The notes below the pieces were generated by a model, which saw only the letters and a program-made list of their open reading frames with translations, ran no database searches and was not told the origin of the DNA. The translations under genes and the position numbers were made by a program. A DNA stretch of 64,000 bases, taken from contig NC_059551.1 in assembly GCF_905220415.1 (NCBI RefSeq), positions 7,884,001 to 7,948,000 of the forward strand, read 5' to 3'. Position 1 is the first letter of the stretch, and each line of letters begins with the position of its first letter. This DNA is from Colias croceus. Its lineage: Eukaryota > Arthropoda > Insecta > Lepidoptera > Pieridae. This document shows, piece by piece, positions 54,101 through 64,000 of this stretch.

Positions 54101-54698
54101 GAAATTTATAATTTTGCAATATTTTTAATTCCCGCCGAATTAATTTATATCCAAACAAAAATATTATAATAGTTATTTAGCTTATAAATTTGTTTCTTTT
54201 ATTTACCCTTACTATGATTGTAGCGAAGTGTTCCTGCAGAATGTGCAACTGCTTGCGATTCAGGCTTCAATAATAAATCTAGATCCAATGAAGTTCGCCG
54301 GATCAATCTAAGAAAAATATCATACAATGAAGGTCCAAGTATTTGTTATTAAGTATTTTATATTAATTCCAGAAGCTTAACATAGGTAGTTATATTAAAA
54401 ATAATTATTTGACATAATTTTTCGTACCTTAACTGATTATCATTACTATAGTTTTCAAAATTAACGTTATTTGGCTCGAGGTTCCAATTACTGGAATTAT
54501 CTATAGAATTATTAATATGAGTTTCCTTTAAATCCCTGAAAAATAAATTTTTAACATTTACTAATCACTCAAAATGAGAAATTATGCTCGCCAAAAAATA
54601 TTTGAAAAGCCAAAAGTTTACTTTGTTATTTCTCCCAGCCAGTATGGGATTTTTGTGTCCTGTGTCGAGTACTCGTACCCATTTTGTTTTTTAGCCAT
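49592..54698 (-). CDS. KATNIP: katanin-interacting protein (KIAA0556 family), 15 exons, 809 aa
   Basis: Exons in transcript order: 54698-54622, 54535-54428, 54307-54207, 54052-53870, 53786-53491, 53418-53236, 52888-52751, 52633-52363, 52230-51997, 51671-51494, 51333-51146, 50505-50355, 50182-50089, 50009-49894, 49703-49592. The sum is 2430 nt and all junctions are GT/AG. The family (DUF4457) is a ciliary/basal-body microtubule protein that binds katanin. Three domain copies begin SNWGDKFLVGLNGIELFD (about 228), SNWGQRHLIGLTGI (about 441) and STWGDPYYVGLTGIELYD (about 624). Copies one and three are followed by an R-DD-x-HxW or D-HN-HSW segment, and all by an xIWNY strand (LRIWNYNKSR, IRIWNYNAN, KIWNYGKTPTRGVKEF). 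The C-terminus RPYTSV is also family-like. Shorter than the vertebrate protein. The start (MAKKQNGYEYS) is chosen because the donor phase fits and an in-frame stop lies upstream. Confidence 0.9.
50792..51132 (+). mobile_element. retroelement insertion with 46-A tail next to the KATNIP exon 11 donor
   Basis: A GC-rich 295-bp body (ccgaggggcgccgggcgatg ... ggacgccgtgggtatctatg) ends in an uninterrupted A run (51088-51133). The 15-bp repeat AGGTCATACTTACTC lies at 50777-50791 and 51133-51147. The right copy contains the splice donor and the last two bases of KATNIP exon 11. It is inserted antisense to KATNIP. The LINE/SINE family is not identified. Confidence 0.85.
51751..51840 (+). repeat. short hairpin repeat, copy 1
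   Basis: 'acccattgagccccgagcgg' cccgatcggg ... then CACAATAGATTTTCTATTGTG (palindromic) and ggggctgagct. A second copy is at 57711-57788. Located in KATNIP intron 9. Confidence 0.7.
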
Positions 54699-55365
54699 TC
54701 CTATAGTATTACACTTTGGTAATAGTTTATTAACCTTCGAATTTATTATGAATACTTCATACTTTTAATCTCCACTATAAAAAGCGCAAAATAATCGAAA
54801 GAAAGTATAAGAAAATGTGCGGTTTTCACAGATACACCGTGAAACCTATAATAGATTACGTGTATTTATAAAAAGCATAATATATTTTAATAATTATTTA
54901 TAATTTCATTGCCACTTGCCACTTTTGGAATATAATTTTGGCGCTGTTTGTTTGACCTTGGTTGCTAGGACAACTAAATACCTATTGTCAAATTTTTAGG
55001 AATCCGGTGGGAATCCACAATGGATACAAAAGCAAAAGCTAACATAAAAGTTAAATAGCAGTGATCGCTAATCGAAGTCAATCGCATAAATTTAATATGC
55101 TACTTTTTAATAATTCAAAAACAATTCGAAAATAATAGGTACTGAAAGATATTACGAAGCAGACTTCGTTCTAGTATATCTATGGATATATTTCCCAACT
55201 GTCGTAAAACGAGTGACACGTCACTGTCAAAAATAAACTAAAATGTCAACATCAATGTCAACATGCGGCAAAAGTAACCTCCACATCACGATACATATTT
55301 TGTTATTTTAAATATTTTTATTGTATTGAAAATACAACTTTGATTAATTCATAAGTTAAATCACA
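54699..55365. promoter_or_regulatory. divergent promoter region between KATNIP and RARS1
   Basis: Only 667 bp separate the two start codons, which point away from each other. The region must hold both promoters and 5' UTRs. The RARS1 side has 'acgagtgacacgtcactgtc' (near-palindromic GTGACACGTCAC) and no obvious TATA box. Confidence 0.55.
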
Positions 55366-57408
55366 ATGTCGGACGATAATACTAAAGCAATTGAAGCTAG
55401 GACTTTAAAAGCTGAGAAGGAAGTAAAAGCTATAGAAGAGGAAATTGATAAACTCATCAAAGGTGATTTGAGCTATGTTTCTGATCCACAGCTTGACAAA
55501 TTGCTTTCTGAAAATGAGAAATTGAAGCATCGTCTATCAATTTTGGAGAATGCTATCAAAGCAGAAAGTTCCCAAGTAGTGAAACGGGAATCGAGAAAAA
55601 GGCCTACGCTCATCACTGACATTAACTCTATAGAGGGTACGTTAAGTGTCCTGGATGAATTAAAAAACATTTTTACGGTTGCTGTAGATGCAGCTTATCC
55701 AGATTTAGAAGACCCGCCCGTTGTCATTACATTGTCTGGTAATAATCCTAAATTTGGTGATTATCAATGCAATTCTGCTATGCCAATATCTCAATTGCTC
55801 AAAGCTAAAAATATTAAGACAAATCCAAGAGAAGTGGCTAACAATATTCTAAACAAAACACCAACATCACCTTTGGTTGAAAAAGTGGAAGTTGCAGGCG
55901 CTGGGTTTTTAAATATTTACCTAAATAGACCTTTTGCAGAACATGTGCTCACATGTATCCTTAAATATGGAGTAAAGCCTCCTCCTGTGAAACGGGAGAG
56001 GATAGTTGTAGATTTCTCTTCACCAAATATTGCTAAAGAGATGCATGTTGGTCACTTACGGTCTACAATTATTGGTGAAAGTATAAGCCGATTGTTAGAG
56101 TTTTTAAATCATGATGTTTTACGTATCAATCATCTTGGTGACTGGGGTACACAGTTTGGTATGTTGATAGCACAACTTCAAGACAAATTTCCTGACTACA
56201 AAACCGTATCTCCTCCAATATCTGACTTGCAAGCATTTTACAAGGAATCTAAGAAGAGGTTTGATGAAGATGAGGAGTTTAAGAAGAAGGCTTATTCCTG
56301 CGTTGTTGAATTACAGTCGGGTAATCCAGACTTCATAGCTGCTTGGAAGCTTATCTGTGAAGTATCTCGTCGAGAATTCCAAAAAGTATATGATAGACTT
56401 AACATCAGCATAATTGATCGTGGAGAATCATTTTATCAAAGCCGAATGGTGACTGTTGTGAATGAACTTAAGGAATTGGGCTTGCTTGAGGAAGACGACG
56501 GTCGATTAATCATGTGGGGAAATGAGGAGCGGACTGGCATTCCATTGACGATTGTAAAGTCTGATGGTGGTTACACCTACGACACATCAGACATGGCCAC
56601 TATCAAGCAGAGAGCTCATGAGGAAAAGGGACAAAGATTGATTTATGTTACTGACAATGGACAATATAATCACTTTGTTATAATAGAAGCGTGCGCTCGT
56701 AGGGCTGGCATCCTTAACGACAATCACCCTGGAATTGAGCATGTTGGATTTGGAGTTGTTTTAGGTGAAGATAAGAAAAAATTCAAAACCAGATCTGGTG
56801 ATACAATCAAACTCATATCTCTGATGGATGAAGGGTTAAAGAGAGCTCTAGACAAACTAATTGAGAAGGGCCGTGATAAAGTGTTAACACCAGAAGAATT
56901 AAAGAAGGCGCAAGAAGCTGTTGCTTATGGATGTATTAAGTATGCAGATCTTTCACATAACCGAATTAATGATTATATCTTCTCATTTGATAAGATGTTA
57001 GATGATAAGGGTAATACTGCAGTATATTTATTGTACGCTTTGACTAGAATTCAGTCAATAGCAAGAACTGCACAAGTATCTATGGATACCTTAATGAAAG
57101 AAGTCGAGAAAACAGGTATAAAACTAACACATGAAGCAGAGTGGAAGCTAGGCAAAGTCTTACTCAGATTCCCAGAAGTTATTTTGAAAGTATCAAAAGA
57201 CCTATTTCTACACTCTCTGTGTGAGTATCTGTATGAAATTTCATCAACATTCACAGAATTCTATGACAAATGTTATTGTGTAGAGAAAGACAAAAGTGGT
57301 AACATTGTGAAGATTTTCTACGAAAGATTAATGCTGTGTGAAGTGACCGCTCGAGTCATGCAAAAATGTTTTGATATTTTAGGTATTGAAACTGTTTCTA
57401 AAATGTAA
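55366..57408 (+). CDS. RARS1: arginyl-tRNA synthetase, cytoplasmic, single exon, 680 aa
   Basis: Class I synthetase that charges tRNA-Arg; in animals it belongs to the multi-synthetase complex. Residues 1-75 are Lys/Glu/Leu-rich and coiled-coil-like, as in the N-terminal leucine-zipper extension of animal RARS1. About 85-195 is the N-terminal tRNA-contact (Add-1) domain. The catalytic core has SSPNIAKEMHVGHLRST (the HIGH motif is HVGH, about 227-230), NHLGDWGTQFGML and the degenerate KMSK region KKFKTRSGDT (about 471-480). The anticodon-binding C-terminus ends CEVTARVMQKCFDILGI. The length equals the family norm. The frame is open from end to end without introns, unlike both neighbours. AATAAA follows ten bases after the stop. 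Confidence 0.97.
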   Translation: MSDDNTKAIEARTLKAEKEVKAIEEEIDKLIKGDLSYVSDPQLDKLLSENEKLKHRLSILENAIKAESSQVVKRESRKRPTLITDINSIEGTLSVLDELKNIFTVAVDAAYPDLEDPPVVITLSGNNPKFGDYQCNSAMPISQLLKAKNIKTNPREVANNILNKTPTSPLVEKVEVAGAGFLNIYLNRPFAEHVLTCILKYGVKPPPVKRERIVVDFSSPNIAKEMHVGHLRSTIIGESISRLLEFLNHDVLRINHLGDWGTQFGMLIAQLQDKFPDYKTVSPPISDLQAFYKESKKRFDEDEEFKKKAYSCVVELQSGNPDFIAAWKLICEVSRREFQKVYDRLNISIIDRGESFYQSRMVTVVNELKELGLLEEDDGRLIMWGNEERTGIPLTIVKSDGGYTYDTSDMATIKQRAHEEKGQRLIYVTDNGQYNHFVIIEACARRAGILNDNHPGIEHVGFGVVLGEDKKKFKTRSGDTIKLISLMDEGLKRALDKLIEKGRDKVLTPEELKKAQEAVAYGCIKYADLSHNRINDYIFSFDKMLDDKGNTAVYLLYALTRIQSIARTAQVSMDTLMKEVEKTGIKLTHEAEWKLGKVLLRFPEVILKVSKDLFLHSLCEYLYEISSTFTEFYDKCYCVEKDKSGNIVKIFYERLMLCEVTARVMQKCFDILGIETVSKM

Positions 57409-57417
57409 ACCATTAAG

Positions 57418-57423
57418 AATAAA
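57418..57423 (+). terminator. RARS1: RARS1 polyadenylation signal
   Basis: AATAAA starts 10 nt after the stop codon; a second, overlapping AATAAA follows (57423). This implies a very short 3' UTR unless downstream hexamers are used. Confidence 0.5.
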
Positions 57424-57710
57424 ATAAACATTTTTCTAAAATACACTAATGTAGATTTTAATAATTTATTAACTAACACAAATAAAACGCATCTGTAAAT
57501 GTAAAAGTTTTATTGAGTTCCCAAATACCTCTATAAAACTATACCGCTGTCTAAAGATAACAGGATCATATGAAGTAACATGCTATTAGATTAAAAAATA
57601 CAGTTGATAGAAGACACTGGTTCACTAACAAAGTATTAGATATAAACAACTGGTACATCCAATAAATAATCAAAATAGTCCTCATGAAATAATAGAAGTG
57701 TTCATTTAAC

Positions 57711-57788
57711 CCATTGAGCCCCAAGCGGCCCGATCGGTCCCGGACACAATAGATTTTCTATTGTGTCTGTGGTTCCGGGCCTGAGTTA
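57711..57788 (+). repeat. short hairpin repeat, copy 2
   Basis: Shares 'acccattgagccccaagcgg', cccgatcgg and CACAATAGATTTTCTATTGTG with 51751-51840 (one segment shorter). Confidence 0.7.
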
Positions 57789-60700
57789 TTAAACACTTGT
57801 TATATTTCTTTATTTAGTTTATTATAAATAGCACAGAAAAATATCTAAAATAAATTGAAAACTTTCCTTTAGGGGAAAGCACAATATTATCTGTATTCAA
57901 AAATGTATTGTATGTCCAAGTTGCTTAATTGATATAATAATATAATTTAATAACCACAGTTTTATATTAAAGACGACAAAAATATAGATCAAATTTCTTA
58001 TAAACATTATTAAAATGATAAAGATGTACAACAATTGTCTAGAATGTATTTAAAATTGTAATGAACTTAGATTGAGATTTTTCTTCATTTTATAAACAAT
58101 CAGCAGATAACTTTAATTGTCATGCTAAATCATTTAATTTCCAAAAATACTTAAATTCATAAAAAGTCCCAGCAAAGTAGTTGATCAAATTTTTTGGATA
58201 GGTATTATGATACTGGTCTAGATTTGATCCTGTAAAGTTGGCCAGCATGATGGTCTTTATTATTCTTCATAAAAGATAACTAAAATGGAAACAAAAACAT
58301 TATTTTTCATGCACTGTATGATTGATATGACAAAAAATCTACAATCTGGAATCTAATAAATTAAAGGTAAGTATAAAAGTTGATCAAGTATTTGGCTAGG
58401 ACCCGTAACGTCGAAAGATTTTGTAGTTAGGAACTTTTCAATCACTGCTTCTATTACAAACGACAATTCCTACATTACAATTTTTACCGATTTATTTTAA
58501 CTTGGAAGACTGACTTATTTTTCATTAGACTGTCTTCAGGAAAATACAGTATGTACTCCAAAAGTGATAATGCGCATAGAAATCTTCGTCACAGTTCGGT
58601 AACTGTCATATTCCCGGAGCGTCCGAAGATGATATGTATATAGAGTGGTTAAATGCATTGTCTTCATGCACAATTTAGTCAAATGAAATACATTTTGGAA
58701 ATACGACAATTAGCGAAGATTTGCATGCGCATTATTAATTTTGGATTACCTACTATATGTTATTATTTAATTCGATAAATCAAAATATCTACAAAAACTT
58801 GACCAGACAGTTTTTTATACAAATCAACTCAATATGCTTGAATGCTTGCTTGAATGCGTTGAAATCATTTGTCATTTGACCAAAAAAAATAAAATAATAT
58901 TGATCAGAAAAATCATTACCGTTCAAAGAATTGAAATTTTGCGCTTCATGATAAGTGAATATCACACTGTCCATCCAAGGTCCATCCATGGAACACGTTT
59001 TATCCATTTTAACTCTATTCGAGTCAAAATCCTTAGATGAAAAGTGTATCATTATTGATGCGTGTATTTTTTATTAAGTGCAAATTCAAGCAGGGATATT
59101 CACAGTTATGATATTGATAACAAACTCGTCTGAAGCCATTACTCGTTTAAATTTTACAAACAAGTGCAATGCACGACAATCGACAATAAGTAAGTATGGT
59201 TGTTTATTAAATTTTCCCCTTTTAATGGTCCGGGATTATATTTTATCATTCAGTAATCAGTAATCTATGATATAGTTGTCACTTCATCGCTTAACAATAC
59301 CTAATGTTTAAATTACAATTTACCTCACACTAAAAATAACATGCTTTTCATAAAATTAAAATGCATACAATAATAATCACATTTAAGTGAACATACAGTT
59401 ATGTATAATTATATAAATTAAATGTAAGTAGGTTATTTTTTTGTGCAATCGCATTTTGTTTTTTACCCTGTCACCTTTTCTACACCAGAGAGTATGTAAC
59501 CCAATAAAATTCATTTAAATAAAAAAAAATCTAAACAATAAATCAAATCTATTAAAAATATTGAGACAGATCACTTATTTGCAAATTCATTGGGCAAATT
59601 TTTGACTAGATATTGTTGGATAAATATAATATAGGTAATAATTATGAATTGTTATTCTGCTGTGTTTATAAATCAATACCTTCGCTATAAATTAGTTGAT
59701 ATAAATTCGTTTAAATCAATTTTACATATTTTGTACTTCTAAATAAATGACACCTTCGTAATGAAATTTGTAACGAATCGAATTTCACTGAAGCTAAATT
59801 AATTGAAATTGTAATTTCAATCTTTCGCTGATCAGAACTGACAGTCCACCGAGAGATGAATTTAATACCTTCGACTGTGCCCTTCAAAGCGAATACGAGG
59901 ACCGGTATAATACAACAGATTGTCACGATGATAAATCTGTTTATTGATACGAAAAATTTGTTTAAAATCTACCTCCAAAATTCGACGACTAGGTAATAAA
60001 ATGTATCATTTGAGCACCTACTTAGAGCCTAACTACAAGCTTTAGCAAAAATACTGACCACCGTATGAAATTCGCAAAAGGGTACTTAGGTAAATAAATT
60101 CGGCACTTAAAATTTGAAAACAAAAAAGTTCCGATCTTCTCGGTCAAATTATTGTAGTAAAAAACATATTCACATTATAAGGGTTCTCAGTTCTCACACC
60201 CGCTTTGATATCATAGTCCATGAGCTCAAGACGTTTTAAGCACCTATATGAATATTCATCCGGCCTACATACGTCACCTTATTGTGAGTATAGTAAGTGT
60301 CACCTGTCAGTACGCCCCAGTTTCCCAACTAACTTGATTGTCTCCCTAACACAATACAATCAGCCATTTTAACATTGACTCAAATGAACTAGGTAACTAT
60401 ATTCAATTAACACGATCAATTTAACGCATTCCGATAATTTATTTGTAAATGCATTAATCAGAGCTTTTAACACGTGATTTTCATTTACGATTAATGTATA
60501 TGAATATTGAATACAATTTAAAATGAGATTCGTTAAAATATATACAGATTACGGCAATACATGTGAATAATATATAATTAATAATATCTATTTGATGACA
60601 TTTGCCGTGTAGGTACATTTTTTTATTAACAATTAAAATATAACAATGTAACGTGATACACGTAGTATTCATATTATTCACAAGTTCTTATGATGTAATA

Positions 60701-61697
60701 AAGAGCTATAGATTTTATTACGAGACAAAATATTTTGAAGAATCATACAATTGGTATTAAGTAGACTAAAGTTCTACAATGGAAGTCTACGGATCATAAA
60801 CACACGATGATTGAGCAATCGCTAATAAAATTTAAAAATACTCGAATTAAATCTAAAGGAATTCGACAATTTCACGGAACAAGATACCTGTAAGTGTTTA
60901 ATCATCGAAATCTCTATAATACGTAATACGTAGGTAATATGTATACTAACACAAAAACATCCATTTAACTACGCTAAGACAACACGACCAACTATTCTAG
61001 GGAAAAATCCATGAATTATATAAAAGTAGTTACAGGTAAGTATAGATAGATAAACGTCTCTAAAAAATTCTAATACACATTAATTTAAATTCTCTAAAAA
61101 GGGTCGGTTTGGTCTCGAGATTATGTGATACGACTACGACTCTACAACAATAAGATTTTCAACAATATTTTACAAAATATACACAAATTACGATCTGATG
61201 TCTATTTGGCGCAACGGCCTATGTTAATGTTTTGTGTTTTATTCAAAATTAACTCCCTTTATACGATGAAATTAAATTATTTATCCCGTTTTGTTATCTA
61301 TCCCAGCCCATTGTTTGGAAGAAATTTTTAATTTTCCGCTATTTGGCTTATTTGCTAAGGCTCTTAGTTCGTTCATAAATCATCGTGTATGAGTGGAAGT
61401 ATTAAAGTTGATAACGATATAAAATTTATTCCTTATTGGATCCCACTAAATGGCTAAAAAGAGCTATCGAGATGTAAAAAAACGCGTCAAAGGTCAAAAT
61501 TCTCTAGCGGTTGTCGACTTCGCAAAGAATATTTGAATATATTTTACAAAAAACAAATGTTTTACACAAACAGAAGAAAACTTTAAATGGAAATTTAAAT
61601 AATTTCCAATTTGTAAAATACTTAACAACTTAACAAGTGCATTTGATCATAAATTTTTGTCTTTTACCATTTTATGCTAAAAGTGTTCATGGCCAAC
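57789..61697 (-). other. non-coding; possible long 3' UTR of the MMD-like gene
   Basis: Four kilobases of AT-rich sequence without supported ORFs. On the minus strand it follows the stop codon of the PAQR-type gene, so part may be its 3' UTR. I cannot decide where that transcript ends. Confidence 0.35.
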
Positions 61698-61709
61698 AAT
61701 CGAAGTCTT

Positions 61710-61904
61710 CCCGTCCGATTAGGGCCCTTCTGACCTCCTCCACTCAAGCGACAGCTCAAGCCGAGGTTCGTGGTCCCCGTAAAGGGGGGACGCCCTTGTG
61801 CATGTCGCTACCAGGGTGAACCTTCAGTTCACCCCCGCGTCCGCGTTAAAATGTAATAGCCCTTCTGGCTAACATTGAGAAACACCTTACAAAAAAAAAA
61901 AAAA
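61710..61904 (+). mobile_element. short poly-A retroelement with 12-bp target duplication
   Basis: The GC-rich body (cccgtccgattagggccctt ... cctcagttcacccccgcgtc type sequence) ends in an A tract. AATCGAAGTCTT lies at 61698-61709 and 61905-61916. A hairpin ggtgaaccttcagttcacc is inside. Probably a truncated LINE 3' end; family uncertain. Confidence 0.75.
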
Positions 61905-61916
61905 AATCGAAGTCTT

Positions 61917-62640
61917 GGTGTCTACAAAGAAAATCTTGAGCAGTTTTTGTTCGAACTCTGAGAAGTTAAAAACCATGTAGATTTGGCATATTGCCTAAGC
62001 CAAGGGCCCACTGAACACCTACATACTGAAGGAATTTCAGTGATATCCAAAAATATGAAACATTTCTTACACGCGCTTAGAGTTCTAATTCGCCCGTGAA
62101 AGTCATTGCATAAGTCCTGTAATATGTACTATATCAATAAATTTATCGATTACAACCACGAAACCAGATATATGCTCTAACCGAGTTATATGACGTCACT
62201 CATACAACTGAATTAAGTATTTACATTCCACTTGACTACGAAAAGGCCTTCGGTTTACTTGCGTAACGAAACCTTTGCTCCTAGTGAAATGCCGCTCTTT
62301 TTAGCCAAGGATTAAAAACATTAACATAGACCACGAAATAGTTCTACTATAGACTAGAAATTACTTCAAATTTAATCTAGACAAAGATTTTTATAACTGG
62401 AAAACAAATCGTATAGCTCGATAACATTTTCCACAACTTTTTCCAGATTTCTTTGGTCATTTTACGATTTTTAAATCACATTTTAGGTTAAAATGTTTTC
62501 GCTCTTCAAGTACGTAATTGCCATTGATAGATACCGGGGGGCAGGCAATTGACATGTCGCCTGACCGCACAAATTATCCAGTTATCGAGTTATACGAGAA
62601 TAGCTTAGAGAGCTCTAATTGAGATTGAATAGGGCAGTCT
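61917..62640 (-). other. presumed proximal 3' UTR of the MMD-like gene
   Basis: Directly downstream (minus strand) of the stop codon at 62641-62643. No ORF or repeat recognised. Confidence 0.4.
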
Positions 62641-62829
62641 TCATTGAGTTTTGAGTTCGGGGAAGAGATGGCGCAGGATGGCGAGGTAGTGAACGCTCGC
62701 GGCGAGGGCCACGAACATATGCCAGATTGCGTGCGCGAATGGAATGCGCCCGTCTGATTTAAAGAAAAACACCCCTATGAGATACAACATACCACCTAGC
62801 TTGAGGTCGTGCATCGCCGGAAACTGGTG
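62641..62829 (-). CDS. MMD: last coding exon of a PAQR-family protein, monocyte-to-macrophage differentiation factor type
   Basis: After the acceptor tgttttcag, 62 codons in phase 0 and TGA. The peptide holds the final transmembrane helices: KLGGMLYLIGVFFFKSDGRI, then PFAHAIWHMFVALAASVHY and LAILRHLF. 'GVFFFKSDG-IPFAHAIWH-FV' is the signature of MMD/PAQR10-PAQR11 proteins, seven-helix membrane proteins of Golgi, endosome or lysosome. The HAIWH histidines are part of the conserved metal-binding set of the PAQR/hemolysin III superfamily. Upstream exons would lie beyond 64000 or within the unresolved intron. Confidence 0.88.
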   Translation of the reverse strand, partial: HQFPAMHDLKLGGMLYLIGVFFFKSDGRIPFAHAIWHMFVALAASVHYLAILRHLFPELKTQ

Positions 62830-64000
62830 CTGAAAACAGAAACATAATTATGCATGTTATTATTGGAAATTAGCGCAATAACCGTTTAAATACACATAAA
62901 ATTCACATTATATATAATGAACGCAATTTTAACGCAAACAAACGACCTTTTAATAGAGGTAATGCATGCCCAAATTACTAATAACAATATAGAAGGCAGG
63001 CGCGGTCCCAGCCTGACATTTTGGGGGGGGACACGCAGCTGGAAAGGTATGGAATCCCCCCCCCCAACCGTACTCGCCAAATATCGTATTCACGTGAAGA
63101 AGAAGTGATAAGCAAAAACTTGAGAAAATCGTACTCGATAAAATAGAAAAAAAATTCTTATACTGTACAATATATTATAAAAAAACCGGCCAAGTGCGAG
63201 TCGGAAGCCGCTAGCTGCAAATTTTCGCAAATTTCAACATTTGCAAACCAGTGCAAACTTAGCACCCCATCTATGGAATTTTGGGTCGAAAATGACCTTG
63301 ATCGTTAGGTCCCCGTTAGGTCGTTTAAGGTCCCACAATTTTTTCGTTAGGTCCCCTTTAGTTTTTTTTTAAATAATTTTTTAAATTTTAGGTATAAAAA
63401 AATGCAACTTTAGCACCCCATCCATAGAATTTTGGGTCAAAAATGACCTTAATCGATAGGTCTCCGTTAGGTCCTATAAGGTCCCACAATTTTTTCGTTA
63501 GGTCCCCTTTAGTTTTTTTTTAATAATTTTTTTTTTAATTTTAGGTATAAAAAAGTTACACTTTAGCACCCCATCCATAGCAAAATTGGCAAATTTTATC
63601 AAAATCGTATTCTTTACCGTTAGGTCCGTATAGGCTCATCATTTAAATTGTTGAATTATTTATTTTATTAAAATTATAAAATAATAAAAACCCGCGCATG
63701 CCCCTTAGAGCATTAAGGCATGCGCACATCATACATAAACAGCGCGAAATTTAAAATGGTATCGTTTCATTAATTAAATAAATCTATTGTTCTGAGAATA
63801 TATAGATTGACACTACTTAATACACTAATAGTTATTTTAATTCTAGGTTGAAAAGTAGGTTTTACATAATACTTAGTACATTATTTTGATAAAACTCGTA
63901 GGGTTCAGCCTGCGTTTGCAATGTAAGCGGAAAACATGTAATTTTTTACGACATCACATTAGAAACCTCAAAAATAACAGTACTTCTCCACTATTTAATG
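62830..64000 (-). other. intron of the MMD-like gene with repeats
   Basis: No further MMD exon is recognised. It includes a GC-rich fragment (62997-63075) with runs of G and C that can fold on each other, and the 63180-63640 repeat array. Confidence 0.4.
63180..63640 (+). repeat. repeat beginning 'aaaaccggccaagtgcgag' with 151-153-bp tandem units
   Basis: The lepidopteran string 'ccggccaagtgcgagtcgga' opens the block. Units starting ttagcacccc lie at 63259, 63410 and 63563 (the last partial), each containing several TTAGGTC heptamers such as 'cgttaggtcccctttagttt'. Confidence 0.7.

Noticed and set aside
54574..54768. 64-codon plus-strand ORF
   Set aside because: It is antisense to KATNIP exon 1 and the 5' region, with no homology signal.

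Overview
The window reads as nuclear DNA of an insect, most likely a moth or butterfly (Lepidoptera). The background is AT-rich, genes are split into many small exons with canonical GT/AG junctions, and tRNA-derived SINEs ending in (TGA)n, short tails reading 'GCCCGCGGCTTCGCCCGC' and many MITEs occur, all typical of that order. No bacterial operon structure, CRISPR array or true tRNA/rRNA gene is visible.

Layout. 1-8354: mostly non-coding, with a SINE tail, one unrecognised exon-like segment and a hAT transposon with 8-bp target duplication. 8355-22440 (minus strand): a 14-exon gene for a 736-residue nuclear protein with four Myb/SANT-like (MADF/MSANT-type) modules in A-B-A-B order, a ZAD domain and five C2H2 zinc fingers. 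22441-30359: the divergent intergenic region towards the next gene, inflated by a 7.1-kb nest of DNA transposons flanked by TAA. 30360-46212 (plus): mitochondrial RNA polymerase (POLRMT), 24 exons, 1376 residues, with every catalytic motif present. 46213-49591: repeats and the probable KATNIP 3' UTR. 49592-54698 (minus): KATNIP (KIAA0556), 15 exons, 809 residues. 55366-57408 (plus): cytoplasmic arginyl-tRNA synthetase in one uninterrupted exon, head-to-head with KATNIP. 57409-64000: mostly non-coding, containing the last coding exon (62641-62829, minus) of a PAQR-family protein of MMD type and, probably, its long 3' UTR.

Each exon chain was built by hand: every junction has GT/AG ends, phases match, and the summed lengths are multiples of three (2211, 4131 and 2430 nt).

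The main unusual features are: (1) the ABAB Myb/SANT-ZAD-zinc-finger protein, built from a three-exon cassette repeated four times with identical intron phases; (2) three separate tandem expansions inside POLRMT, each covering the 3' end of a catalytic-domain exon plus its splice donor, one of them an in-frame triplication of the motif C catalytic segment with only synonymous differences; (3) two retroelement insertions whose target-site duplications span a splice junction and so regenerate it (POLRMT exon 23 acceptor, KATNIP exon 11 donor); (4) the nested transposon between two divergent housekeeping promoters, holding a decayed ORF with DLPEF-type peptide repeats and THAP-like remnants.
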